From assembly GCF_003027925.1 (NCBI RefSeq), contig NZ_PYPS01000049.1, positions 1-44,562 of the forward strand: 44,562 nucleotides of DNA, read 5' to 3'. This document shows, in pieces, positions 15,972-23,440 of the stretch. The translations under genes and the position numbers were made by a program. Under the pieces are notes generated by a model. That model was not told the origin of the DNA. It searched no databases and saw only the letters and a program-made list of their open reading frames with translations. The stretch's first letter is position 1. Every line of letters begins with the position of its first letter. The stretch comes from Micromonospora sp. RP3T. Its GTDB lineage: Bacteria > Actinomycetota > Actinomycetes > Mycobacteriales > Micromonosporaceae.

Positions 15972-16502
15972 TCAGCAGGGGCCGTAGCCCTCGTCGAAGA
16001 GGCGGCGGGCCCAGTCCGCGTACCCGGCGATGATCTCCCGGACGGTGACGCCGTCGTGCAGGAACAGGTACGCGCGGTCGCCGTGGCGGGCGAGCAGTCC
16101 GGCGAAGCGGTGGCTGCCGGGCGGTGCCGGCAGCGCGGCGGCCCGGGGGTACGCGGCGCGGACCTCGCCGACCGGCGTGCCGGCGCTGATCCCCTCCGGT
16201 GTGGTCATCGGGTCGTCGAGCCAGAGCAGGACGAGCCGGTCGTCGACGAAGATCGGGCTGACCTCGCCGTGCCCGGCCAGTGTGGGCCCGCAGGCCTCCT
16301 CGTCGGTGCGCAGCAGGCCGCGCCGGGTGAGGTCCTCCTCGGTGTCGCCGAATCCCGCGTTGCGCAGGCCGTTCAGGCTGACCACCTCGGCGGCGCCGAC
16401 CGGTCGGGCCGGCACGTCCGGCCCATGTGGATGAACGCCGCTCCCGGCGATGGAAGCGGCAGCGAGCAGTGTGGCGATAAAGCCGAATTGTCGTAGTTTC
16501 AT
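15972..16502 (-). CDS. hypothetical secreted protein
   Basis: The 176-residue product starts with a clear signal peptide (MKLRQFGFIATLLAAASIAG), so it is probably exported. The mature part has two cysteines (EEACGP and C-terminal YGPC) that could form a disulfide, a LVLLWLDDP strand, and VGEVRAAYPRA, which recalls small secreted actinobacterial domains that repeat GxxxxEVRAAYP. No enzyme motif is visible. ATG 16502 has GGGGGA 4 nt upstream and overlaps the stop of the upstream gene (ATGA), so translation is probably coupled. Confidence 0.7.
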   Translation of the reverse strand: MKLRQFGFIATLLAAASIAGSGVHPHGPDVPARPVGAAEVVSLNGLRNAGFGDTEEDLTRRGLLRTDEEACGPTLAGHGEVSPIFVDDRLVLLWLDDPMTTPEGISAGTPVGEVRAAYPRAAALPAPPGSHRFAGLLARHGDRAYLFLHDGVTVREIIAGYADWARRLFDEGYGPC

Positions 16503-17113
16503 GCAATCCCCCAGTCCCCAACGGGACCGGGGCGAGGAGGTTGCTGGTGCGGGCCGGATTGGCGCAGTTCCCACTCCTCGGCCAGTTCGTCCCAGTAGTC
16601 GGCGGACAGCCCGCGCCGGCCGTGCGCCAGCCAGCCGGCCGTGTCGCGCTCCAGGTGCAGGCCCAACTCGGCGAACGGGTCGATCCACGCGCCCGGCTCG
16701 GCGCCGAGCCGGGCCAGCGCCATGTTGATCGGCCACTGTGCCCGCGGTCGGTCCAGCGCGCCGTCGTAACGCGGGCCCCAGGTCACGTCGCCGTCCAGCC
16801 ACACCACCGCCGCCTGGTGGCCGAGCCCGCCGGCGAACTCCGCCTCCAGGTACGCCACCGGCCCACGCTTCGACCAACGGGCCAGCAGCCCCGCCAGCGG
16901 CGGCGCGAGGACCAGCCGGAACGGGCGCACCGCGCAGGGCTCCTCGGCGGCGAAATCCGGTGGCTCGCCGGTCAGCTCCGCCACGAGCTGCGGGGTGACC
17001 GGCAGCAGCGCGAAATCCTGCCGGAGCGCGGCCAGCACCGCGTGGTCCAGGTCGGCGGTCTGCTCGCGCAGCAGCTCGACGTCGGCGACCACGGCACTGA
17101 GCTGGTAACTCAT
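16499..17113 (-). CDS. hypothetical cytoplasmic protein
   Basis: The 204-residue product starts MSYQLSAVVADVELLREQ behind GAGAGGA. It has an LVLAPPLAGLLARWSKRGPVAYLEAEFAGGLGHQAAVVWLDG core with the look of an alpha/beta domain, and the acidic, Trp-containing helix YWDELAEEWELRQ. There is no signal peptide or membrane helix. I do not recognise a named family. It overlaps the next gene by 4 nt, so the two form a translationally coupled pair. Confidence 0.72.
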   Translation of the reverse strand: MSYQLSAVVADVELLREQTADLDHAVLAALRQDFALLPVTPQLVAELTGEPPDFAAEEPCAVRPFRLVLAPPLAGLLARWSKRGPVAYLEAEFAGGLGHQAAVVWLDGDVTWGPRYDGALDRPRAQWPINMALARLGAEPGAWIDPFAELGLHLERDTAGWLAHGRRGLSADYWDELAEEWELRQSGPHQQPPRPGPVGDWGIA

Positions 17114-17242
17114 CCGGTCCTCTCGGCGTCCACAGCCTGTGGATAGCACATGTGTACGACGACGGATCCCGCTGTCGCCCCTGGCACGGTAGCCCGCCGC
17201 CGGGGGTGGAAAACCCCCGGACCAGGTCGGATGGTTTCCGGC

Positions 17243-17271
17243 TTACCGCTCCCGAGCGCGATGCCTAGCGT
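17243..17271 (+). promoter_or_regulatory. leaderless promoter of the truncated ABC ATPase gene
   Basis: TTACCG (17243-17248), 17 nt, TAGCGT (17266-17271), then 7 nt to GTG 17279. The spacing fits a sigma-A promoter giving a leaderless mRNA that begins at or next to the GTG. It now drives only a gene fragment. Confidence 0.5.
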
Positions 17272-17278
17272 CGATCCC

Positions 17279-17497
17279 GTGATCGAACTACGTGAGTTGA
17301 CCAAACGCTACGGGAACCGGACCGCCGTGGACAGGCTCACCGTCCGGGTGCAGCCGGGCGCGGTGACCGGCTTCCTCGGCCCGAACGGGGCACCTTGTCA
17401 ATGTCCAGTTTTAGCCGAAAAGCGGCGTGGGTGGCGGTATTCGTTGCGACTCAGTGTGCTGTGTTTCGGGCGGTGCTCCGATCAACACGGCCTTTGA
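17279..17497 (+). pseudogene. ABC transporter ATP-binding protein, truncated in Walker A
   Basis: The first 38 residues are a normal DrrA-type ATPase start: IELRELTKRYGNRTAVDRL, then VRVQPGAVTGFLGPNGA. A working protein would continue GKST; here the frame turns to PCQCPVLAEKRRGW and ends at 17497 with no family likeness. The break is at about 17391-17393, inside the Walker A loop, so nucleotide binding is lost and the gene is dead. The rest of the ATPase is not found in the window. What follows is the EACC1/caspase cassette, so an insertion or replacement cut the gene. Confidence 0.85.
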
Positions 17498-17534
17498 CCT
17501 CAGCTTGGACCGCCTGGCTGAAACGGCTTTGAGG

Positions 17535-17915
17535 TTAGCCCTCGGCCGGGTCGTCCGGCTCACCGAGTGCTCTGGCGACGGCATCCCGCACAGTCGCTTC
17601 GGAGATAGCCTCGCCCTCGATGCGCACCTGGGTGCCATCAGGGCGGGTCAGGGTCAGCGAACGGCGCCGATCCCGCTTGAGCCAGAGATGAATGACACGG
17701 ACGAGGCCGGCGACGGCGGCCGGCGTACCGGCATCCGCAGCCAGCTCGGAAAGCCACCCTTTCGTGAGTTCCGTCGAAGGCGTACGGATCTCGTCGGTGC
17801 GTAACCTGGCCGTCTTCAGTTCGTCGCGCAACTCCTCCTCGGCCAGGTCGAGTGCGGGGTGCCCAGGCCGCAGGGCACCCAGACCGGCAGTAACGGTCAA
17901 TCGGCTTGCTGCCAC
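17535..17915 (-). CDS. EACC1-like small conflict-system component
   Basis: The 126-residue protein begins MAASRLTVTAGLG, has a helical middle (ELTKGWLSELAADAGTPAAV then GLVRVIHLWLKRDRRR), and ends with a beta-hairpin module LTLTRPDGTQVRIEGEAISEATVRDAVARALG. This order (short strand, helix pair with WL.R.RRR, then LTRPDGTxVxI) is what I associate with effector-associated constant component 1 (EACC1), a small partner of caspase or trypsin effectors in NTP-dependent conflict systems. The assignment is from pattern memory, not a search. GTG 17915 has GGAAGGG 6 nt upstream. It is transcribed away from the caspase gene; 93 bp separate the two starts. Confidence 0.68.
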   Translation of the reverse strand: MAASRLTVTAGLGALRPGHPALDLAEEELRDELKTARLRTDEIRTPSTELTKGWLSELAADAGTPAAVAGLVRVIHLWLKRDRRRSLTLTRPDGTQVRIEGEAISEATVRDAVARALGEPDDPAEG

Positions 17916-18008
17916 GGCGGACCCTTCCGATGCGCGACGGCCGGTGTGAGCTAACTTCCACTGTAGAGTAGTGTGTTTCGGCGGATGCACTCGTGGGAGG
18001 CGTTCGGC

Positions 18009-20615
18009 GTGTATCGGGCCCTGCTTATCTGCAACTCGCTCTACGACTCCGGTGCGTCGCTTTCCAACCTGCGCGGGCCGCGCGCTGATGGGCTCGAGTT
18101 GCGCGATGCGCTGCTGCACGCCGAGACCGGCGTCTTCGGCCATGTTGAGCTGCTTGCCGAGCACCGGTTTGGCGAGATGGCCGTTGCGGTCAACCGATTC
18201 TTCGCGGAGGCGCGCGAAGACGATATTCTCTTCCTCTACTTCAGCGGGCATGGCCTGAGTCGTAGCCGGCAGTTCTACATCTGCGCCCGCGACACCGACA
18301 TCAATCTGCTGCCGGCGACCGCGCTTTCCGGCTACCAGCTCAACACCTGCATAGATGAGTCGCTGGCCCGGTGCAAGGTACTGATCTTCGACTGCTGTCA
18401 CAGCGGCGCGTTCAAAGGCACGCCTGGCGCCGAGGAGATGGCGGAGCAACTGGCGGGTGAGGGCCGATTCGTCCTCACCGCAACCGCGCCGACCGGGCTG
18501 GCCAAGGACTCCGAGACGGCCGGACGGCCAAGCCCCTTTACCCGGGCCCTGGTCGACGGGTTGCGAGGTAGCGCAGGCGACGCAGACGGCGACGGCTACA
18601 TCGATCTCGACGACCTCTACGCCTTCTTGCTCAGCGCGCTGCCCGAGGAGGCTGAGCCGCAGCGGCGATGGGAGGGTTCGGGCCGAGTACGCCTGGCCCG
18701 GCGGCTGGACCGGTCCGCCACTATGCCCGAGCCGGACGACGCTGTGACGCCCGAGCCGGCTGGCTACGGCGCCGCACCGGGGCTCTCTTTTCTGGAGCTA
18801 CCCACCGACGTCACCTCGTTTAGCTCACGCCTCATCGCGGACTTCCGCGCGAACCTGCGGGCCGACATTGCCCGCAGCATGCCTAGCCAGCTCACCGATA
18901 TCGAGTTCCTGCAGCGTGCGCACCTGCTAGCGGCCGGCCGGCTGACCCTCACCGGCGCGCTGCTGTTCGGTGAGAGCCCCGCTGCAGCGCTCCCGACAGC
19001 CATCGTCCAGTGCGCCCGCATCCATGGGGTCACCAAGGGCGTGCCCATGGATAAGCATGACTTGAAGGGCTCAGTCACTGAGCAGATCCTCGGGGCTGTG
19101 GAGTTCGTAGCCGGGCTGTCCCGACGTGGCGAGGCGCCTACCGACGACTCGCCGATCGCCCGGCCGTCGCATCGCTACCCGATGGTCGCGGTGCGTGAGG
19201 TCATCGCAAACGCCCTTGTGCACCGTGACTACGAACACCGTTCGGCCTGCGTCCACGTCCGGGTGTTCGACGACCGTGTCGAGGTGGTCAGCCCCGGCAC
19301 ATGGGCCGGGCGTGACCTGCCGCCCGGCACGACGACGCCGCTGGAGGCGCTGATTAGCGAGTCGCACCGGCGCAACTTTCGGCTGGCGAGCACGCTCACC
19401 TGGATGCGCCTGGTCGAGGGTGAGGGTTCCGGCATTTCCCGGGCGATCAACGAGTGCCGAGACCACGGCGCGCCGGCCCCGACCGTCTGTCAGAATGACG
19501 GCCTGGTCACCGTCACTATCTATCCGCGCAGAGAATTCCTGGACGGACCCACGCTCGCGTTGATGTCCGTCGAAGAGGCCGCCGCCGAGCTGGAACGGAT
19601 GGGCGCCAACCTCGCGTTTGCTCGGCTCATGGTGATGCCGACCGGCGCCGCGACCGAGTCCCTGTCGCGGTTGGATGCAGCATATGCGGCCGAGTTGCTC
19701 TCGCGGATGACTCCGGCCCACGCCGCACGTCTGGTGGGTGCCATGAGATCGGAGGCCGCGGCCGGGATGCTACGGCGCCTCGAAGCCAGTGTCCGGCGAG
19801 CCATCGATTCGGAACTCGCTCCAGTCATGGGCTATGTGATGATCCAGGTCGAGGCGAATGCTGTGGACCAGAACCAGCTGATCGTCTCCTCGTGGCGTCA
19901 GTCCCGGCCAGGCGACGCGCCCGTCCGCGGCGAGGATCGGATCACCAGCCGGGACGGCCTTGAACGCACCACCTCGCAAATCGTCCTCGACGCCGAGGCA
20001 GCCCTGGCTGACCACCTCGGCCCGGTGACTATCGAGTTCATTCTGCCGCATTACCTGCTCAACGAGCCGATCGACGAATGGCTCATCGGCGATGAGTCAA
20101 GCATGGGCTCACCACGACCGTTTACCATGGATTACGGGGTCGTCGTGCGCAGTCTTGAACGCATGCGGAGCCCGCATCTCCACCGAAACTGGCGCAAACG
20201 CTGGAAGATGCTGTCCGAGAGGCCGGAACAGGCGCGGGCCTACGTCGTACCGCCGGGCACGACGCCCGACCCGACGTACCTGGAGGCGGCACTTCAGGCC
20301 GATGAGCATGTGGTAGCCGTCGTCCTCAGCGATGCGCCCAGCCAGTCCGGTGCCGGCTCCCGTGAGGTCGCGGCCGCCCTCCGCGTCGGGGTGCCGATCC
20401 TGCTGTGGCACCGCGACGACTGCACCGCCCCCGAGTTCCGATCGGCACTCGACCTGCTGCTGAACGGCGTCGAGGGCTTGACGAGGCTGCCCGACAGGCT
20501 GCGCGAGCTGCGCCTGAAAGCCTTGATGTACCCCGACGAGCCGTCCTGCCGCAATCTTGTTCTCCTGTGGGACGACCCGCAACGGCTGACTGTGGACCTG
20601 CCATTCCCAGGCTGA
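18009..20615 (+). CDS. caspase - GHKL ATPase - VMAP-C multidomain conflict protein
   Basis: The 868-residue protein has four parts. Residues 1-240 are a caspase (C14) domain with catalytic H81 (FSGHG) and C130 (DCCHSG), followed by an EF-hand-like loop at 191-202. Residues about 290-510 match the ATPase half of RecG-C/AlbA_2-linked GHKL proteins: LTDIEFLQRAHLL and RLTLTGALLFGE, then VREVIANALVHRDY (E397, N401) and EGEGSGI (470-476). About 519-600 is helical and MgtE-N-like. About 606-868 resembles the VMAP-C domain of vWA-MoxR-VMAP systems (PIDEWLIG, VVRSLERMR, VPILLWHRDD and the ending LLWDDPQRLTVDLP). I infer a sensor-triggered protease in defence or regulated cell death. GTG 18009 is preferred (GGGAGG 8 nt upstream); ATG 17985 and GTG 17973 are alternatives. 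No MoxR or vWA gene is nearby. Confidence 0.8.
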   Translation: MYRALLICNSLYDSGASLSNLRGPRADGLELRDALLHAETGVFGHVELLAEHRFGEMAVAVNRFFAEAREDDILFLYFSGHGLSRSRQFYICARDTDINLLPATALSGYQLNTCIDESLARCKVLIFDCCHSGAFKGTPGAEEMAEQLAGEGRFVLTATAPTGLAKDSETAGRPSPFTRALVDGLRGSAGDADGDGYIDLDDLYAFLLSALPEEAEPQRRWEGSGRVRLARRLDRSATMPEPDDAVTPEPAGYGAAPGLSFLELPTDVTSFSSRLIADFRANLRADIARSMPSQLTDIEFLQRAHLLAAGRLTLTGALLFGESPAAALPTAIVQCARIHGVTKGVPMDKHDLKGSVTEQILGAVEFVAGLSRRGEAPTDDSPIARPSHRYPMVAVREVIANALVHRDYEHRSACVHVRVFDDRVEVVSPGTWAGRDLPPGTTTPLEALISESHRRNFRLASTLTWMRLVEGEGSGISRAINECRDHGAPAPTVCQNDGLVTVTIYPRREFLDGPTLALMSVEEAAAELERMGANLAFARLMVMPTGAATESLSRLDAAYAAELLSRMTPAHAARLVGAMRSEAAAGMLRRLEASVRRAIDSELAPVMGYVMIQVEANAVDQNQLIVSSWRQSRPGDAPVRGEDRITSRDGLERTTSQIVLDAEAALADHLGPVTIEFILPHYLLNEPIDEWLIGDESSMGSPRPFTMDYGVVVRSLERMRSPHLHRNWRKRWKMLSERPEQARAYVVPPGTTPDPTYLEAALQADEHVVAVVLSDAPSQSGAGSREVAAALRVGVPILLWHRDDCTAPEFRSALDLLLNGVEGLTRLPDRLRELRLKALMYPDEPSCRNLVLLWDDPQRLTVDLPFPG

Positions 20616-20801
20616 CGTCCCAGAAGCTCACCGACCGGGTAGTCACGCAGGGCCGAGAGTTTGGCCGCGATCTAGAGGCGCACCCAAGTCAACCGTTACT
20701 GATGTGAGTGGTGGAAGGCGGCGGTCTTGCCACCTGCATGAGCGCCGCCAGCGGGAACCACAACAGTCCCACGCACCGGCGAGAGAACCGTACGGGGCGA
20801 C
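20616..20801. other. junction region between the caspase gene and the LuxR remnant
   Basis: No gene was seen in these 186 bp. A weak hairpin (GGCGGCG at 20717-20723, CGCCGCC at 20743-20749, 19-nt loop) could end the caspase transcript. The right-hand breakpoint of the cassette should lie here or just beyond. I found no inverted partner of the sequence at the left breakpoint. Confidence 0.4.
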
Positions 20802-20972
20802 ATGGGTCAAGAACAGACCGACGCCGCGCCGGTCGGCGTCGGTATCGAACGCGAGGTGCTGTCGCTGATGGCCGAGGATCGGTCCAACAGCGGCAACGCG
20901 GCGGCGCTGGTCATCACGCCCGGGGTGGTGGAGAAGCACGTGGCGAACATCTTCGCCAAGCTCGGCGGCTGA
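20802..20972 (+). pseudogene. LuxR-type response regulator, C-terminal helix-turn-helix remnant
   Basis: A 56-codon reading holds IEREVLSLMAEDRSNSGNAAALVITPGVVEKHVANIFAKLGG and then a stop. Normal NarL/LuxR regulators read LTPREREVLALMAEGRSNAAIA...VVEKHVANIFxKLGL plus 15-20 more residues. Here the receiver domain is missing, the SNxxIA core is altered, and the tail is cut at KLGG. It is a decayed 3' fragment. In actinomycetes such regulators often close operons of ABC ATPase, permease, histidine kinase and regulator; the ATPase stub 3.4 kb upstream fits that order. Confidence 0.72.
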
Positions 20973-20991
20973 GCGCGGTGCGTATGACGGA

Positions 20992-21023
20992 AGGGGGCCG
21001 GACCCCGGCGGGCCCGGCCCCCT
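20992..21023. terminator. terminator hairpin downstream of the mannanase gene
   Basis: AGGGGGCCGG (20992-21001) pairs with CCGGCCCCCT (21014-21023) around a 12-nt loop. It lies 12 nt beyond the stop of the minus-strand GH26 gene and 19 nt after the LuxR remnant, so it may serve both strands. Confidence 0.8.
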
Positions 21024-21035
21024 GCGATCAGGTCG

Positions 21036-22799
21036 TCACCACGCGGACATGTCGGGGAGCTGGTCGATCGAGATGGTCCTCGGGTTGGCCATCGCGGTGC
21101 GCCACAGCCCGGCCACGTCCTTGCCGCTGCCGTTCCAGTCCCGCGACGCCCAGACCACGTAGTACGGCCAGGCCGGGTCGGAGTTGGGGTTGAGCGGGCT
21201 GAACGTCTCCGCCACGCCGGTGGTCTTGGCGCCGCTGACCGCCTTGGTGGTGGCGAAGTCGCTGCTGCTCTGGAAGTAGTCCGAGGTGACCAGGTCGACG
21301 TAGCCGTCACCCGGGTACCAGGACGCCAGCGAGGTGCCCTGGCCGCTGGCCATGCCGTTGAACACCCAGACGATGTTGTGCGCGCCGGCGAGCTGCGCCC
21401 GCTGGTAGATCAGCCGCCAGAGCTGCTTGTAGGCGTCCTGGCCCTTCTTCGCCCACCACATGTAGTTGTTGTTCGCCTCGTGCAGCGGGCGGAACAGCAC
21501 CGGAACACCGGCGTCGCCCATCTTCTTCAGCTCGCGCACCACCAGGTCGATGTCCTGGTAGAGCTTCGACGACGGGTTGCTCAGGTCCGGCTGGAAGTCG
21601 CACGGCGCGGAGTAGTTGCCGCCGCGCGGGCAGTACCAGTGCCACTGGAACGCGACGATGCCGTTGCGCGCCTTGGCCCAGTTGATGACCTGCTGGGTCT
21701 CGATGCTGCCCCGGGTGTACTCCATGAAGTCGAACGCCACGATCGCCGGGTAGCGGCCGGTCAACTGCTGCACCTTGTCCGCGTCCGGCAGGTCGGTCTG
21801 GCCGCTGACGTAGGTGTGCGTGCGCAGGTAGCAGATCAGGTTGCGGGCCTTCGAGTTCGCCTGCGGGTCGGCCGGGGCCTGGCCACAGTCCGGGCCGGGC
21901 GGGGTGGGCGGCTTGACCGCGTACACCTCGAACTCGTAGAGCGAGTAGCCCCAGGCGGTGCCGCGTGCGGTGCCGGACATCCGCACGTACCGGCCGCTGG
22001 CCCCGGCCGGCATCACGTCGTCGGTGCCGCCGTCGCCCGTCGTGGTGCTGAACACCGGGGTCCAGGTGGTGCCGTCGGTCGAGGTCTGGATCTGGTACGC
22101 CTTGCCGTACGCGGCCTCCCAGCGCAGCCGCACCGTGTTGATCGGGTACGTGGCGCCCAGGTCGACCTGGAACCACTGCGGATCGGCGTAGAGGCTGGAC
22201 CAGCGGGTCCCCCCGTTGCCGTCCACCGCCTGGGCGGCGGCGTTCGGGCTCTCCGTCGACGACGCGGTGACCGGCCGGTTGAGCGCCAGGTTGCCGCTGG
22301 GGACGCCGGTCGGATCCGGCGTCGGGGTCGGGCTGCCGGTGGGGCTCGGGCTGCCCGTCGGGCTCGGGCTCGGCGGCGTGGTGTCGCCGCAGGCCGCGCC
22401 GTTGAGCGTGAACGCGGTCGGGGTCGGGTTCGACCCGGTGTAGGTGACGTTGAAGCCGAAGCTCACCGTGCCGCCGGCCGGGACGCTCGCGTTGTAGGAG
22501 ACGTTGGTGGCGGTGGCGTTCGCGCCGGACTGCGTCTTCGTCGCGTTCCACATGTCGCCGATCACCTGGCTGCCGGGGAACGCCCAGCCCAGCGTCCAGC
22601 CGTTCACGGCGGCCCCGGTGTTGGTGATCGTGACGTTGGTGGTGGCGCCGCCGCCCCAGTCGTTGGTGACCTGCCAGGTCACCGAGCAGGCGCCGGCGGC
22701 GGCCTGGGCGGCGGGTGTGGTGACGAGCGTGGTGGCCAGTGCGGTGACGGCTGCCGCCGCCCCGGCCAGGCAGGCCCGCGTGCGGGTGCGCTTGATCAT
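21036..22799 (-). CDS. secreted modular GH26 beta-mannanase (CBM2 - F5/8 type C - GH26)
   Basis: The 587-residue protein has a signal peptide (to about residue 34), then a family 2 cellulose-binding module (CSVTWQVTNDWGGGATTNVTI...NGWTLGWAFPG, closing with a Cys near residue 137). A (PSPTGS)-type linker is followed by an F5/8 type C carbohydrate-binding domain (about 168-305, NLALNRPVTASSTESPN...FQVDLGATYPINTVRLRW). The GH26 domain fills the rest. PVLFRPLHEANNNYMWW holds the acid/base Glu, and VAETFSPL the likely nucleophile. It probably cuts beta-1,4-mannan in plant walls. ATG 22799 has GGGAG 6 nt upstream. The promoter overlaps a sugar-repressor-like palindrome. Confidence 0.9.
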   Translation of the reverse strand: MIKRTRTRACLAGAAAAVTALATTLVTTPAAQAAAGACSVTWQVTNDWGGGATTNVTITNTGAAVNGWTLGWAFPGSQVIGDMWNATKTQSGANATATNVSYNASVPAGGTVSFGFNVTYTGSNPTPTAFTLNGAACGDTTPPSPSPTGSPSPTGSPTPTPDPTGVPSGNLALNRPVTASSTESPNAAAQAVDGNGGTRWSSLYADPQWFQVDLGATYPINTVRLRWEAAYGKAYQIQTSTDGTTWTPVFSTTTGDGGTDDVMPAGASGRYVRMSGTARGTAWGYSLYEFEVYAVKPPTPPGPDCGQAPADPQANSKARNLICYLRTHTYVSGQTDLPDADKVQQLTGRYPAIVAFDFMEYTRGSIETQQVINWAKARNGIVAFQWHWYCPRGGNYSAPCDFQPDLSNPSSKLYQDIDLVVRELKKMGDAGVPVLFRPLHEANNNYMWWAKKGQDAYKQLWRLIYQRAQLAGAHNIVWVFNGMASGQGTSLASWYPGDGYVDLVTSDYFQSSSDFATTKAVSGAKTTGVAETFSPLNPNSDPAWPYYVVWASRDWNGSGKDVAGLWRTAMANPRTISIDQLPDMSAW

Positions 22800-22902
22800 G
22801 AGGAACTCCCGTACGGGTGATGGTTGCGGGGAGCCCTCGCCGCCCGGACGGGTCGGACCGTCGGTTGCCCTTCCGGCGTCCGACCCAGCGAAGATATCCA
22901 TG

Positions 22903-22932
22903 ATGGTCGGCTTAACCGGTTAACTTTGTCAA
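22903..22932 (-). promoter_or_regulatory. mannanase promoter with operator palindrome in the spacer
   Basis: On the minus strand TTGACA (22932-22927), 18 nt, GACCAT (22908-22903) forms a promoter. The spacer contains the perfect palindrome TTAACCGGTTAA (22912-22923), the size and symmetry of a LacI-family operator. A second related half, GAACCGGTAAA, lies about 45 nt upstream (around 22969-22979). Repressor binding in the spacer would block RNA polymerase, so induction by mannan-derived sugars is inferred. No regulator gene is adjacent. Confidence 0.6.
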
Positions 22933-23035
22933 TGCCTCACCGCCCGCTGGTGTGCCCGTCAACCCCCTGAACCGGTAAAGAAACCGTTATCGAGAAGGGG
23001 GCGGTGAGGGGAGGAGCGGGGAGCGCGGAAACGAC

Positions 23036-23066
23036 GCAGGGCCGGCCCCAGCGGGACCGGCCCTGC
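23036..23066 (-). terminator. terminator of tRNA-Ser(GGA)
   Basis: GCAGGGCCGG (23036-23045) pairs with CCGGCCCTGC (23057-23066), with three more G-C pairs inside after one mismatch and a 3-nt loop. On the minus strand it begins 11 nt past the tRNA 3' end. Confidence 0.8.
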
Positions 23067-23077
23067 GCGCGAGAGCG

Positions 23078-23162
23078 CGGAGGATACGAGATTCGAACTC
23101 GTGAGGGTGTAAACCCAACACGCTTTCCAAGCGTGCGCCCTAGGCCTCTAGGCGAATCCTCC
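23078..23162 (-). tRNA. tRNA-Ser(GGA)
   Basis: On the minus strand the 85-nt gene has acceptor arms GGAGGAT / ATCCTCC with discriminator G. The anticodon loop TTGGAAA inside stem CACGC/GCGTG gives anticodon GGA. It has a long type II variable arm and the T-arm CGAGTTCGAATCTCG. No CCA is encoded. It lies about 80 bp upstream of the divergent SRP RNA gene. Confidence 0.95.
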
Positions 23163-23242
23163 GCGAGCCAGGATACAGGTCCCGCGACGGCGGGCCACCC
23201 CACCCTCCCGGAAGATCCACACAGCGTCGGGTAGGCTTGGCG

Positions 23243-23335
23243 TCACCTCCCGTGCGGCGGTACCTCGTGAACCTCCCCAGGGCCGGAAGGCAGCAAGGAT
23301 AAGCGAGCTCTGCCGGGTGCACGGGAGGCCTTTCT
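23243..23335 (+). ncRNA. ffs: signal recognition particle RNA (small bacterial type)
   Basis: The conserved apical domain is present: GTGAACCTCCCCAGGGCCGG, then AAGGCAGCAAGG and GAGCTCTGCCGGGTG, containing the Ffh-binding symmetric and asymmetric loops. CCTCCCGTGC at about 23246 pairs with GCACGGGAGG at about 23318 to close the rod. The RNA binds Ffh to target membrane proteins. A TAGGCT at 23232-23237 is a plausible -10 element. Ends are good to a few bases. The order tRNA-Ser, SRP RNA, dnaX is usual in actinomycetes. Confidence 0.93.
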
Positions 23336-23440
23336 GTCTCCGGGGCCGGGTAACGTCGCCGCGGGTCGGGTCGCGGGGTGGTGGGTGGTCACCCGGGGCC
23401 GACCGGCGCAGAATGGCTCGGTCGAGAGGAGGCGGGACGG

